Shown here piece by piece: positions 21,664 to 29,292 of a stretch of 38,067 nt of DNA (its first letter is position 1; every line of letters begins with the position of its first letter). Origin of the DNA: a virus. The stretch lies in the IMG/VR virus record IMGVR_UViG_3300042508_000157, positions 1 through 38,067 of that record, one strand, 5' to 3'. Made by a program: the position numbers and the translations under genes. The notes under the pieces are model-generated. The model worked only from the letters and a program-made list of their open reading frames with translations, made no database searches and was not told where the DNA came from.

Positions 21664-22514
21664 TTGTTCCTCCCCAGTGCCGTCTGGAACGCTTGGATGG
21701 CGGCGTAGTATGCCGCAGCCTGCGTGGCGTTAAGGGACGGGCCGAATGAGTAAGCGGCTAGGCGGGAGTCGGTGCCGAGGGCGGCGAGCGGAGAGGATGC
21801 AGAGTTATTGAACACCGCCAGTTCGCCACTCCAAGGCTGATTCGTAACTGTACTGCTTGTCGCTATAGACGCACCTGCGGAATAGCAGGCATGCGCAGAG
21901 CCACTGGTTGAGGTGCCAATGAAATGCCCCGTAAACGAAGACGCTGAACTAAGCAAATCCATCGAAGAGTATTTGTAAAACGCACCAGAGCCGGAGGAAT
22001 AGGTCGGCCCAATAAAGCCCGTGCCGTTCCCCGCCCAGTAGTTGAACGTGTTTCCTGAGTCGGCTGCTGTGACATAGGCCGATATGTGGACGTTGCCATT
22101 CCCAGCGAAGGCGACAGTGGCATTATCCAGTCCGGTGGCGAGAACCTTGGCGGTACTGGTGGAGCCCTTCAGTCCGCCGTTGGCCCCTGTTTCAGCGTAG
22201 TCGCCCTGGACGAAGTTGATATTGGTGTCGATGGTGCCGCCGAGTCCTGTGCCACCGAACGACGTAGAGCGATACAGCGGCGTCCGGACAGCGTTCAGGC
22301 TGGCGTCGGAGTTGCCACACAGCAGGCTAAGGCGAGCGAAACGGCCGCGAATGCCAGCGGCGTCGATGGCCGCACAGAATGCGGAAGCCGCCGCGAGCGT
22401 GTTGGTGCTGACGCTGCCGCCGTTGGTGGTCACGCGGGACGCCCAATCGACAACTTCCGGGTGGACGGCGGTGCCGCTGGCCCTGGGTCGGAGCAAACGG
22501 GGCGACATCGGCAT
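21660..22514 (-). CDS. Fibre or receptor-binding protein
   Basis: About 284 residues from the ATG at 22514 (MPMSPRLLRPRASG; ATG at 22508 is a close alternative). No clear Shine-Dalgarno is seen. It is rich in Ser, Thr, Gly, Ala and Asn, with FARLSLLCGNSDASLNAVRT, TPLYRSTSFGGT and a large beta-rich middle (FVQGDYAETGANGGLKGSTS), ending in a helix LNATQAAAYYAAIQAFQTAL. This composition is typical of phage fibre tips with a lectin-like (jelly-roll or LamG-like) fold. It follows three collagen-like genes and a small partner comes after it. The receptor is unknown. Confidence 0.7.
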   Translation of the reverse strand: MPMSPRLLRPRASGTAVHPEVVDWASRVTTNGGSVSTNTLAAASAFCAAIDAAGIRGRFARLSLLCGNSDASLNAVRTPLYRSTSFGGTGLGGTIDTNINFVQGDYAETGANGGLKGSTSTAKVLATGLDNATVAFAGNGNVHISAYVTAADSGNTFNYWAGNGTGFIGPTYSSGSGAFYKYSSMDLLSSASSFTGHFIGTSTSGSAHACYSAGASIATSSTVTNQPWSGELAVFNNSASSPLAALGTDSRLAAYSFGPSLNATQAAAYYAAIQAFQTALGRNK

Positions 22515-22546
22515 GGGGGAATGTCCGTACTGTAAGGGATGTAAGG

Positions 22547-23140
22547 TCAGACGACCCGCCACACGGACGAGGTCGCGTCGTACACGATCAGGGCCGCCCC
22601 GCCGTTCGCACTCATGACGAACGTCCCGGCCCACGGCACGGCGAATCGGGCGTTTTCGTTTGGCCCGGTCGCGTGCTGCAGGTTGATCGGTGCCGTCGCC
22701 CCGACGTTGACCAAGAGCTTGGCGTCGCCGTCAACTCCGGTGATCCCGAGACCCCAGAGGTTGACGCCCGTCGAGCCGGTGACGGCCAGGCGGTAGATGT
22801 CGCCCGAGCCGGGGTTGTAACCAGTGACGGTCGTGTTGGCCGTCAAGGCCGTCGGGGTGACCACGACGTTGGTGTAGCTCGAACCCGTGGGGCCGGTCAC
22901 GCTTGGGCCGGTGGCTCCGTTGGCCCCCGCCGGGCCGGTTACAGTCGAGGCGGCACCGGCTTGGCCGGTCGGGCCAGTCGAGCCAGCGGCACCTGCCGAG
23001 CCGGCAGTGCCAGTCGGACCCGTGGGTCCAGCGATACCAGAGCCGACGAGCTCCCAGGCCTGGCCATTCCACGAGTAGGTGCGACCGCCCGTAGTGGTCT
23101 GCTGGTTGAGCGACGGGTTGGAGGGAAAGGTGAGAGGCAT
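22547..23140 (-). CDS. Collagen-like fibre protein 3
   Basis: A 197-residue protein. An N-terminal cap with an aromatic strand (GRTYSWNGQAWELVGSG) resembles the trimerisation domain of phage fibres, then Gly-X-Y stretches (GPTGPTGTAG and GPTGQAG, about 40-90), and a beta-rich C-terminal domain with VTPTALTANTTVTGYNP and WGLGITGVDGDAKLLVNVGA, likely a knob or spike. Gly-Pro-Thr triplets form triple helices in phages. It follows two related genes. Confidence 0.75.
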   Translation of the reverse strand: MPLTFPSNPSLNQQTTTGGRTYSWNGQAWELVGSGIAGPTGPTGTAGSAGAAGSTGPTGQAGAASTVTGPAGANGATGPSVTGPTGSSYTNVVVTPTALTANTTVTGYNPGSGDIYRLAVTGSTGVNLWGLGITGVDGDAKLLVNVGATAPINLQHATGPNENARFAVPWAGTFVMSANGGAALIVYDATSSVWRVV

Positions 23141-23156
23141 TGCTTGTTCCTAGTTA

Positions 23157-24029
23157 TTAGCCGCCGGCAAGCGTAATTGAATTCCAGTTATTACCATCCC
23201 ACACAACGATGACGGCAGGGCTAAATACATTAAGCGTCGCGATACCGGTCGCTGTGTTTGTTTTGACGAAAAGCGAATATGTGGCCGTGGCGTCAGTGTT
23301 TTTTATGACGTAGTTCGCTCCGGTTGCTGACCCTGTTGGTAGCACAACGTCTTGGTTTGCGCCCGACGGCTGGATGAACTGGTATTTGGCCGAGCTCGTG
23401 TCGAGCGTCAGCGTGCCCGTGATCGAGGCGACGTTGATCCCGCCTTGTGCTCCAGGACCAGTCGGCCCGGTTGGCCCGCCAGACGGACCAGTTGGCCCCG
23501 TGATCGTCGAGGCTGTGCCCGTAGGCCCCGTCACCGATGCGCCCGTAGGCCCGGTCACCGTTGACGCTGCGCCCGTAGGCCCCGTCACTGATGCGCCCGT
23601 AGGCCCCGTGATCGTCGAGGCTGCACCCGTTGGGCCGCGTTCGCCCTGGACGCCGATCTCGACCCAGTTCGTCGCGTAGCGGACGAAATACTTGCCGGTT
23701 GAGTCGTCGAGCCAGATGGCCCCCGCAGCGGCGATGCCAGCCCCGGTCGGTGCCGTCGGGCCGGTGGCCGCAAACGCGTAGCCGCCGGTAGGGCCGGTCA
23801 CCTGCGGACCCGTAGGCCCCGTGATCGTCGAGGCCGCGCCCGTCGCGCCCGTAGGCCCGTTGCTCAGGTCGATGCCCGTAGGCCACCCGCTAACCGCGTC
23901 CTTCGGCCCGTAGAGCAACTTCGCAGCACGGTCGATGAACAAGTCGCCCGCATTGCCGACGCCGCCAGTGGGCGCAGTCGTGCCGGCGAGCACGGGCGAG
24001 GCTCCAGACGGTAGCGAGAAAAACGGCAT
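23157..24029 (-). CDS. Collagen-like fibre protein 2
   Basis: A 290-residue protein. The N-terminus (MPFFSLPSGASPVLAGTTAP) is followed by a first short domain (LFIDRAAKLLYGPKDAVSGW), a Gly-Pro-Thr region from about residue 60, the module AIWLDDSTGKYFVRYATNWV (also seen in the preceding gene), a second set of GPTG repeats (about 130-190) interrupted by AASTITGPTG, and a C-terminal beta domain (TLTLDTSSAKYQFIQPSGAN). The repeats are nearly identical at DNA level, so their number may vary between relatives. Fibre on the capsid or tail; the receptor or partner is unknown. Confidence 0.8.
   Translation of the reverse strand: MPFFSLPSGASPVLAGTTAPTGGVGNAGDLFIDRAAKLLYGPKDAVSGWPTGIDLSNGPTGATGAASTITGPTGPQVTGPTGGYAFAATGPTAPTGAGIAAAGAIWLDDSTGKYFVRYATNWVEIGVQGERGPTGAASTITGPTGASVTGPTGAASTVTGPTGASVTGPTGTASTITGPTGPSGGPTGPTGPGAQGGINVASITGTLTLDTSSAKYQFIQPSGANQDVVLPTGSATGANYVIKNTDATATYSLFVKTNTATGIATLNVFSPAVIVVWDGNNWNSITLAGG
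23500..23640. repeat. Tandem DNA repeats coding for Gly-Pro-Thr triplets
   Basis: Several near-identical units built on GCCCGTAGGCCCCGTCA follow one another in the collagen-like gene. They translate on the minus strand to GPTGA blocks such as AASTITGPTG and ASVTGPTG. Such repeats slip easily, so unit number may differ between related phages; this is not a CRISPR array. Confidence 0.7.
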
Positions 24030-24037
24030 CGGCTACC

Positions 24038-24382
24038 TCACGGGTAATGCTTGCCGCCCACTTCGACCCACAGGCCGGCGTAGCGGGTGAAATACTTGCC
24101 AGTCGCCGTGTCCAGCCAGGTCGCGCCCACAGCGGCCACCGCGGGGGCCGTGTCGCTCTGATAAATCTCGCCAGCCCCGGCAGGGCCGGTCGGTCCCGCC
24201 GCGCCTGCGCTGCCAGAGCCGCCCGCTGGCCCCGTCGGTCCCGTGGCCCCAGCCGAGGCGAAGAAACTCGACAGCGTCGTGAGCGTGACCCGCTTCGTCG
24301 CGCCGTCTGACACGATCGGCACGACATCCGGCCCGGTGACGGCGGTATCGAGCGGCAGCTGCGTGATTTTCTTTTGGGCCAT
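24038..24382 (-). CDS. Collagen-like fibre protein 1 (short)
   Basis: A 114-residue protein. The N-terminal domain (KKITQLPLDTAVTGPDVVPI) is the attachment-type module of phage fibres; then a short Gly-X-Y stretch (ATGPTGPAGGSGSAG) and the module TWLDTATGKYFTRYAGLWVE, which also occurs in the next protein. It probably forms the base of the fibre, or a capsid-head fibre since it sits next to the connector and capsid genes. The ATG comes just after the connector gene stop. Confidence 0.75.
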   Translation of the reverse strand: MAQKKITQLPLDTAVTGPDVVPIVSDGATKRVTLTTLSSFFASAGATGPTGPAGGSGSAGAAGPTGPAGAGEIYQSDTAPAVAAVGATWLDTATGKYFTRYAGLWVEVGGKHYP

Positions 24383-24385
24383 GCG

Positions 24386-24817
24386 TCACACCACCAGGAG
24401 GTCGCCGTCTTCCGTAATCAATTGGTCGCCCGCCTCGGTCACAAGGAAGGCCGCACCGCTTTCGATCTGCTTCGTATGGATCCGCACCACCGACCGGAAG
24501 GCGTCGCCCGGGTGGAACACTGGCACGCCCCGAGGGGCCGCCACTTCGTATTCGCACAGGTCGCCGCCAACCGTCTCAACAATCACATCACCACGCAACG
24601 GCTCGCCATACGGCAAATCGCCGTACGTGATCAAGTAATCCCGGCTTTCCCAGTTCTCGACCACGCCGCTTTGCGACTGGGCCTCGAACTCGGAACGCCC
24701 GATGGTGGCGGTGACCTCTGCCTCGTCGAGCCCGCGGCGATACGTGACGGTGCTGCCGGCAGCCGCTTTCAGCTGACCGGCAAGCCACGCAGAGCCAATG
24801 GCGAGCATGTCGGGCAC
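24386..24817 (-). CDS. Head-tail connector (gpFII-like) protein
   Basis: About 143 residues if the GTG at 24817 is the start (GGAGGTG stands just upstream); the next ATG is at 24808. It reads MLAIGSAWLAGQLKAAAGST, EVTATIGRSEFEAQSQSGVV, then PVFHPGDAFRSVVRIHTKQI, ending in two similar turns (VTEAGDQLITEDGDLLVV). The mixed beta fold and the place after portal, capsid and cement genes fit the head-tail joining proteins. The family call is moderate. Confidence 0.65.
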   Translation of the reverse strand: MPDMLAIGSAWLAGQLKAAAGSTVTYRRGLDEAEVTATIGRSEFEAQSQSGVVENWESRDYLITYGDLPYGEPLRGDVIVETVGGDLCEYEVAAPRGVPVFHPGDAFRSVVRIHTKQIESGAAFLVTEAGDQLITEDGDLLVV

Positions 24818-24895
24818 AGACCACCTCCACCACGCCACAACGCCCCGGCGGCGCGCGGAGGGGAAACGCGCACCGACCGGGGGTTGCGGAGAGGA

Positions 24896-25213
24896 CTACT
24901 TGTTGACGTTCACATGCACCGACGTGTCGCCGACGAGCCTCGGCTTGGCGAGCTTGCCAGCCGCGACGCCCGTCGAGGCATGAGCCACGCCGGAGACCGC
25001 GTACCAGTTGATGGCCGAGCCCTGGGCACCGGTGGCACCCGTGGCGACCGGCATCTCGAACACGCCCTCGACTTGCAAAGAGCCGAGCGTGTTCGCGGCG
25101 ATGGGCCGGGGGGCCACGCCGACGATCGCGCCGATCACGACCACGTCGCCCGCCGCGACGGCCGAAGCCGGCGTGTGGTCGAGGACATCGCCCTTGGAAA
25201 CGTAAGAAGCCAT
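24896..25213 (-). CDS. Capsid cement (decoration) protein, DUF2190-like
   Basis: About 105 residues from the ATG at 25213, with AGCAGGTG upstream. ASYVSKGDVLDHTPASAVAA, then DVVVIGAIVGVAPRPIAANT and LGSLQVEGVFEMPVATGAT. This is the pattern of the DUF2190 family, formerly mis-annotated as RecA-like but now seen as cement proteins that lock the capsid. It follows the major capsid gene after a strong hairpin. Confidence 0.8.
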   Translation of the reverse strand: MASYVSKGDVLDHTPASAVAAGDVVVIGAIVGVAPRPIAANTLGSLQVEGVFEMPVATGATGAQGSAINWYAVSGVAHASTGVAAGKLAKPRLVGDTSVHVNVNK

Positions 25214-25248
25214 TGAGATCACCTGCTTTCTGGGTTTGGGGTTGGGAT

Positions 25249-25282
25249 CCCAGCGGGCCGGAAATGGTCCCGGCCCGCTGGG
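25249..25282. terminator. Strong GC hairpin between capsid and cement genes
   Basis: Perfect 13-base arms (CCCAGCGGGCCGG and its complement) around an 8-base loop, just after the stop of the protease-capsid gene. No T run follows on the minus strand, so it may slow or partly end transcription, or protect the 3' end of the capsid message, rather than be a full terminator. Confidence 0.6.
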
Positions 25283-25288
25283 TCAAGA

Positions 25289-27130
25289 TCACGACACGTC
25301 GGCCTTGATGCCGGCGAGGTACTCGGCCTTGGCCACGCCAAAGTCGAAGTAGCCACGCATCTGGATGCCGAGCACGTTAAAGTCGGCCTCGGCCGTCTCC
25401 ACCACCGGGCTCTGCACGCCGTTGAGGAACGCCACCTCCATCGAGGCCAAATCGGCCGGCGATGCGAGGAGGTAGTAGTCGTCGGTGTTGGTCAGGTAGG
25501 TCGTGGCGACCACCTGGTAACGACCGGCGAGCACGTTCCGATCTGGCTGGCCGCTCGTGGCACCGCTCTGGATCAGGGTCGAACCCATGATCTCGGCGGC
25601 GGCGAGCTCCTGATCAACCGGCACGAGCAGGATCCGCGGCTCGACCGCGACGGGGTTGCCGTCGGGATCCTTGAGCTTGCGGAACGCCGTGGCGATGGGC
25701 TTCAGGTTGGCGAGCGACAGGGCACCGGCGCTCGTCTTCTTGTTGCCACGGCCCGTGGTGAAGAAGCTGGCGTCGTCCTGGAACTCGGTCCAGAACACGT
25801 CGTTGAGCTTCAGGGCACCACCGCGACCGATCCGCTGCGGCACTGCGGTCAGAGCCGAGAGGTCGTCGTTGATCAGGTCCGTACGGGTGACCGAGGTCAT
25901 GATCCCGTAGGTCTCGGCGCTGATCGTCCGCTGCTCATCGCTGGCGGCAGCGTTCTTGAGCTCGCCACCGTTGGCGACCTTGTCGAACTTGAAGCCGCCG
26001 TTGAGACGGTAGCTGGTCAAGGTCTTGAAGTCGTTGACCGAACGCACCGACGCGATCGACCGCCACGAGCTCTCGACGCTGTTGAACCCCGCGAGGAGGC
26101 TCTTGTTGGCCGTGTTGCTCAGGATGCCGGCGATCGAGTGGGTCGCCCACGCGGCCTGCAGCACCGGACGCAGCGTCGAGGCGGTGAGCCGCCGCGGGCC
26201 GTCGTAGCCGTTGCTGATAGCCGCCTGGAGCAGCACCTCGCCCAGCGAGATGTCCCGGCGAGCCTTGTGGGCCGCTTCGAGCACCTCGGGCTTGAACGCC
26301 TTCTCGACGTTTGGCAGGCCGCCCTGAAGGGCGAACGCCGCCTCGATCACCTCGGCCGACGGGGCCGACGGGGTCACGACGTGCACCGCCGGGGCGGCGG
26401 GCCGCTCGTCACGGGTCGCGTTGAGCTTCTGCATCTGCTCGACTTTCTGGGTGAGGATTTCGACCTGGGCCTTGAGCTCGTCGCTCGACGTGGCCTCGAT
26501 CTTCGGGCTCTCCACGGCGACCTCCGCCGTGGCCGCCACGACCGGGGTCTCGATGACCTCGTCCGTGGGCTTCTGGGTGGCGTCAGCCGCCATAGAAACC
26601 TCCTCCGCGACCTCTTCAGCCGCGATGGCGACGCTGGTAGCTGCATCAGCGCCAAGGGTGACAAACGAGACCTCCCGCAGCGCGGAGGCTTTGACGATGC
26701 GAACCGGCCCGACGTGGGCCTGCCCGTTGACTTGCACGACGCCGTCGGCGTCCACCTTCTGGTGCCGACGCACGTCAGCACCCACCGAGGCCTGGAACTG
26801 GTAGCCAGCCTCAGCGAGCGCGAGCACCTGGTCGGCGTTGCCGTTCTTGGCGAGGATCTCGCCCTCGACGACGATCTGCCCGTTCTCGACCGACGGCGTG
26901 CCCTGCCCGAGGATCGAGCCGAGGGCGTAGTCGTGGCCGATCACGACGGGCACCGTCTTCGGCAACTGCATGCCGGCCACGTCGATCACGACGGGCTCGC
27001 GGCTCCAGCCCTGCCGGATGGGAGCGCCGGTGTAGGCGACGATCTTGAACCGCCTCGGCCCCGGCGAGGCTTCGCCCTCGGCGGCCTGCAGGAAGGTCAC
27101 GGTCGTGTCGAGCTTGATTGCGTTGCTCAT
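25289..27130 (-). CDS. Fused prohead protease and major capsid protein
   Basis: 613 residues, ATG at 27130 (an in-frame GTG lies one codon upstream). The N-terminal ~170 residues read as a phage prohead protease: VVIGHDYALGSILGQGTP (His in GHD), YQFQASVGADVRRHQ (Ser in ASVG) and SFVTLGADAATSV. A charged, Ala/Glu-rich linker with a coiled coil (SSDELKAQVEILTQKVEQMQ, about 220-240) would act as scaffold delta-region. From about residue 300 it reads as an HK97-fold major capsid (ETYGIMTSVTRTDLINDDL, AVEPRILLVPVDQELAAAEI) with the end VLGIQMRGYFDFGVAKAEYL resembling Mu gpT-type capsids. Fusion of protease, scaffold and capsid in one protein is known but not usual. Cleavage would be self-directed. 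Confidence 0.85.
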   Translation of the reverse strand: MSNAIKLDTTVTFLQAAEGEASPGPRRFKIVAYTGAPIRQGWSREPVVIDVAGMQLPKTVPVVIGHDYALGSILGQGTPSVENGQIVVEGEILAKNGNADQVLALAEAGYQFQASVGADVRRHQKVDADGVVQVNGQAHVGPVRIVKASALREVSFVTLGADAATSVAIAAEEVAEEVSMAADATQKPTDEVIETPVVAATAEVAVESPKIEATSSDELKAQVEILTQKVEQMQKLNATRDERPAAPAVHVVTPSAPSAEVIEAAFALQGGLPNVEKAFKPEVLEAAHKARRDISLGEVLLQAAISNGYDGPRRLTASTLRPVLQAAWATHSIAGILSNTANKSLLAGFNSVESSWRSIASVRSVNDFKTLTSYRLNGGFKFDKVANGGELKNAAASDEQRTISAETYGIMTSVTRTDLINDDLSALTAVPQRIGRGGALKLNDVFWTEFQDDASFFTTGRGNKKTSAGALSLANLKPIATAFRKLKDPDGNPVAVEPRILLVPVDQELAAAEIMGSTLIQSGATSGQPDRNVLAGRYQVVATTYLTNTDDYYLLASPADLASMEVAFLNGVQSPVVETAEADFNVLGIQMRGYFDFGVAKAEYLAGIKADVS

Positions 27131-27189
27131 CACAGGAACTCCACGAGGTCACAGCCGTCGTCGTCGCACTCGTATTCGATGTCTCTCAT
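27130..27189 (-). CDS. 19-residue micro-ORF between portal and capsid genes
   Basis: MRDIEYECDDDGCDLVEFL. The ATG overlaps the portal stop (ATGA), and the stop TGA overlaps the capsid ATG (TGATG). Even if the peptide has no role, the overlaps suggest translation coupling between portal and capsid. The two Cys and acidic run are notable. It might be a mere relay or a small metal-binding peptide. Confidence 0.4.
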   Translation of the reverse strand: MRDIEYECDDDGCDLVEFL

Positions 27190-28628
27190 GCGGCGTCCTC
27201 CGCATTGGGATCGCCTTCGCCGCCGTAGTTCACTTCCGGCGTCGGGTCGATGAAGAGGTTGAGCTCCTTCATTAACTCGATCTCAGCGGCGCGTTGCCGC
27301 AACTCGACATCCCACCGTTTGCCCTGCCGGGCGTATTCAGCGGCGAGCGTGGTCGTGTGCGTGCGGAGCCTGGTCTCGGCTGCGTTGGCTTCCTTGGCCG
27401 GATCGACGTGATCCTTGCCGTCCCACACCCAGCCCCAGTTCCATTCGGAGAAGGGCGGCATGCCATCGGGCAGGATGCCGGCGAGCGACGCCTCGTTGAC
27501 CCACGCCGAGAGCACGCGGTCGAGCATCGTCCGCTCTAGCTGGTCGCGTTCGACCCGCTGGTTCATCGCGTGGACCTGGTGGTCCATGCGGCCCGACGCG
27601 TAGTTGTAAGACGACGAGTCGAGGGCGGCGACGTTGTAGGGCAGCTGCAGGCAGCGAGCGATTTCGTTCAGGATCGCCCGCACGAACGCCGGATACTGCG
27701 TGGTCGGTTGCTCGGCCTTGAGTTGCGAGATGTCCCAGCCTTCGGGCAGCGTGGTGAGCGTCCGCTTGCTGATCTCCAGGGCCGCGAACGACTCGACCTC
27801 GTCCACCTCCGCGGCCGGGCTGTTTGAGTGAATGAACGCCGCCAAGTCGGCCGCGGTCTCGGCCGCAGCGATCACGGCCTCGGTGTAGCGACGCAGCTGG
27901 CCGAAGAGCTTCAAGGCCGGGGCCACCTCGGGCACGCCGCGATGCTGGCCAGGCCGCGACGGCTTGAACCAATGCACCATCTGCGCCGCCGGCACCCGCT
28001 GAAACTCCAACGTATTGACGCGGAAGTTCGCCCCGGGGTGGTAGTTCAGCACCTGGTAGGAGACCACGTTTCCGATTTGGTCGAACTCAACGCCATCGAC
28101 CGTGTTGCCCTCGGGCGTGATGGTCTGGGCCATCAACTCAGTCGGCGTCGCGACCATCTCGGCCTCGACGAGCCGCAGGTCGAGTGTCACGCCGCCACCG
28201 AGCCGGGGGTTGGTGATCATCAAGGCGAAGGCTTCGCCGTCGGTCACCAGGGCTTCCCGCATCGTCCGCAGCTTGGCCGGCAGATCGACGGTCCAGCCCC
28301 AGTCGAAGAACAGCCGCTCGACGAGCCGGTCGGCTTCCACGTCGCCCGTGTCCAGTTGAAGCCGGGGGCCGGTGCCGATCAGGTCGTTGGCCAGCGTCGC
28401 CGAGATCCCGGCGAGGTACGAGTTATTTCCCCGCTCGTAGCGAGCCCGGTTGCGAAGCGTCCGCCGCACGGACGGCGAAAGGGCCGCGTCGGCCGCGAAG
28501 GCGTCGGCGTTGGCCCAGTGGCGGTAGTCGTCGCCACGCTCGGCAGCGTCGTACTTGGCGCGGACAACTGGCACGGCCGCCGGGCGGGGCTTCTGTTGGC
28601 CTCGGAGGAGGTTGCCGAAGAGGCCCAT
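27186..28628 (-). CDS. Portal protein
   Basis: A 480-residue lambda-type portal. The opening MGLFGNLLRGQQK, the RNRARYERGNNSYLAGISAT stretch, GWTVDLPAKLRTMREALVTD and HWFKPSRPGQHRGVPEVAPA are conserved features; the C-terminal half holds LPYNVAALDSSSYNYASGRM and AWVNEASLAGIL. It forms the dodecameric ring through which DNA enters and leaves the head. Its ATG overlaps the stop of the gpW-like gene as TAATG. No unusual features. Confidence 0.9.
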   Translation of the reverse strand: MGLFGNLLRGQQKPRPAAVPVVRAKYDAAERGDDYRHWANADAFAADAALSPSVRRTLRNRARYERGNNSYLAGISATLANDLIGTGPRLQLDTGDVEADRLVERLFFDWGWTVDLPAKLRTMREALVTDGEAFALMITNPRLGGGVTLDLRLVEAEMVATPTELMAQTITPEGNTVDGVEFDQIGNVVSYQVLNYHPGANFRVNTLEFQRVPAAQMVHWFKPSRPGQHRGVPEVAPALKLFGQLRRYTEAVIAAAETAADLAAFIHSNSPAAEVDEVESFAALEISKRTLTTLPEGWDISQLKAEQPTTQYPAFVRAILNEIARCLQLPYNVAALDSSSYNYASGRMDHQVHAMNQRVERDQLERTMLDRVLSAWVNEASLAGILPDGMPPFSEWNWGWVWDGKDHVDPAKEANAAETRLRTHTTTLAAEYARQGKRWDVELRQRAAEIELMKELNLFIDPTPEVNYGGEGDPNAEDAA

Positions 28629-28831
28629 TAAATCGTGCCCGGCGGGATGATCTTGTTGAATCGGAGGCCGCGGTGTGTGTTGGTGGATCGAGCGGCGTTC
28701 TTCGCGGCGAGGTACTTGTCCGCCTCGATCATCTGATCGAGATCGTGTGCCTCGACCTCACCGGCGTCGGTGCGGACCCTCTTCGGGCCGACGGCCGCCT
28801 CGGCGAGCTTGTTGGAAACCTCGTCGCTCAT
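28628..28831 (-). CDS. Head-to-tail joining protein (gpW-like)
   Basis: A 67-residue protein with the gpW-like plan: charged start, a strand VRTDAGEVEAHDLDQMIEAD, then ADKYLAAKNAARS and a basic tail GLRFNKIIPPGTI. Located between terminase and portal, as gpW is in lambda. The ATG is 7 bases from a -10-like TACCGT and no good Shine-Dalgarno is visible, so it may be translated from a leaderless message. Confidence 0.7.
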   Translation of the reverse strand: MSDEVSNKLAEAAVGPKRVRTDAGEVEAHDLDQMIEADKYLAAKNAARSTNTHRGLRFNKIIPPGTI

Positions 28832-28874
28832 AGAGGCGACGGTACGGGGCCAGAGGGGCTACACCGCAGGGGGT
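28832..28874 (-). promoter_or_regulatory. ACCCCCTGCGG-type phage promoter before the head genes
   Basis: On the minus strand ACCCCCTGCGG (28874-28864), 19 bases, TACCGT (28844-28839), 7 bases and the ATG at 28831. The box is identical to three others in the window and lies just after the acetyltransferase stop. It could drive the portal, capsid and connector genes. Confidence 0.6.
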
Positions 28875-28878
28875 ATGG

Positions 28879-29292
28879 CTAGGCAACGGCCCATTCGGAG
28901 CCGTTCCTGACGTAGCGAATCGGCGTCAGTTCGAGCCGCCGTGCGATCCGCTCGGTCTGTTCACTGAACACCGCGACGGTCTCGCGTTGCTCCAGCACGC
29001 CGGCCGCAATCAGCGCCGCCGTCAACGCCGTGCCGATACCCCGGCCGCGATGATGCTCGTCAGTGAACTGCTCCAACGTCGGCAGGTCTCGCCAGTGATG
29101 CGAGCAGGCCCAGCCGATCAACGCCCCGTCGCCGTGCCACAAGGCAATGGGCGTGCAGCTGGACGCCGCACCTTCGAGCACCTCGCGGATCTCGACCTGC
29201 CACTCGCTACCCGGCTTCGTGAGGCGGTAGCAGATCGCCAGGCAGTCGCCCGGCTCCAGGCCGTCGGCCGTCGAGAGCGTGATGTGATTCAT
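28879..29292 (-). CDS. GNAT-family acetyltransferase
   Basis: A 137-residue protein: IALWHGDGALIGWACSHHWR (strand-turn), then EQFTDEHHRGRGIGTALTAA, where RGRGIG (82-87) is the acetyl-CoA-binding motif A; the end holds RRLELTPIRYVRNGSEWAVA. Enzymes of this family acetylate amines on proteins or small molecules. It lies between terminase and head genes; phage members there are seen but their targets are unknown. The ATG overlaps the terminase stop (ATGA). Confidence 0.85.
   Translation of the reverse strand: MNHITLSTADGLEPGDCLAICYRLTKPGSEWQVEIREVLEGAASSCTPIALWHGDGALIGWACSHHWRDLPTLEQFTDEHHRGRGIGTALTAALIAAGVLEQRETVAVFSEQTERIARRLELTPIRYVRNGSEWAVA

Noticed and set aside
23500-23640. Regular repeats that could be read as a CRISPR array
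   Set aside because: Units are in frame with Gly-Pro-Thr codons, have no unique spacers of fixed length and sit inside a coding gene.
22547-24382. Diversity-generating retroelement linked to the fibre genes
   Set aside because: No reverse transcriptase gene and no template/variable repeat pair was seen near the fibre genes.
26138-27253. Plus-strand frame of about 370 codons over the capsid gene
   Set aside because: Antisense to the protease-capsid fusion and shows only low-complexity Arg/Leu/Gly sequence.
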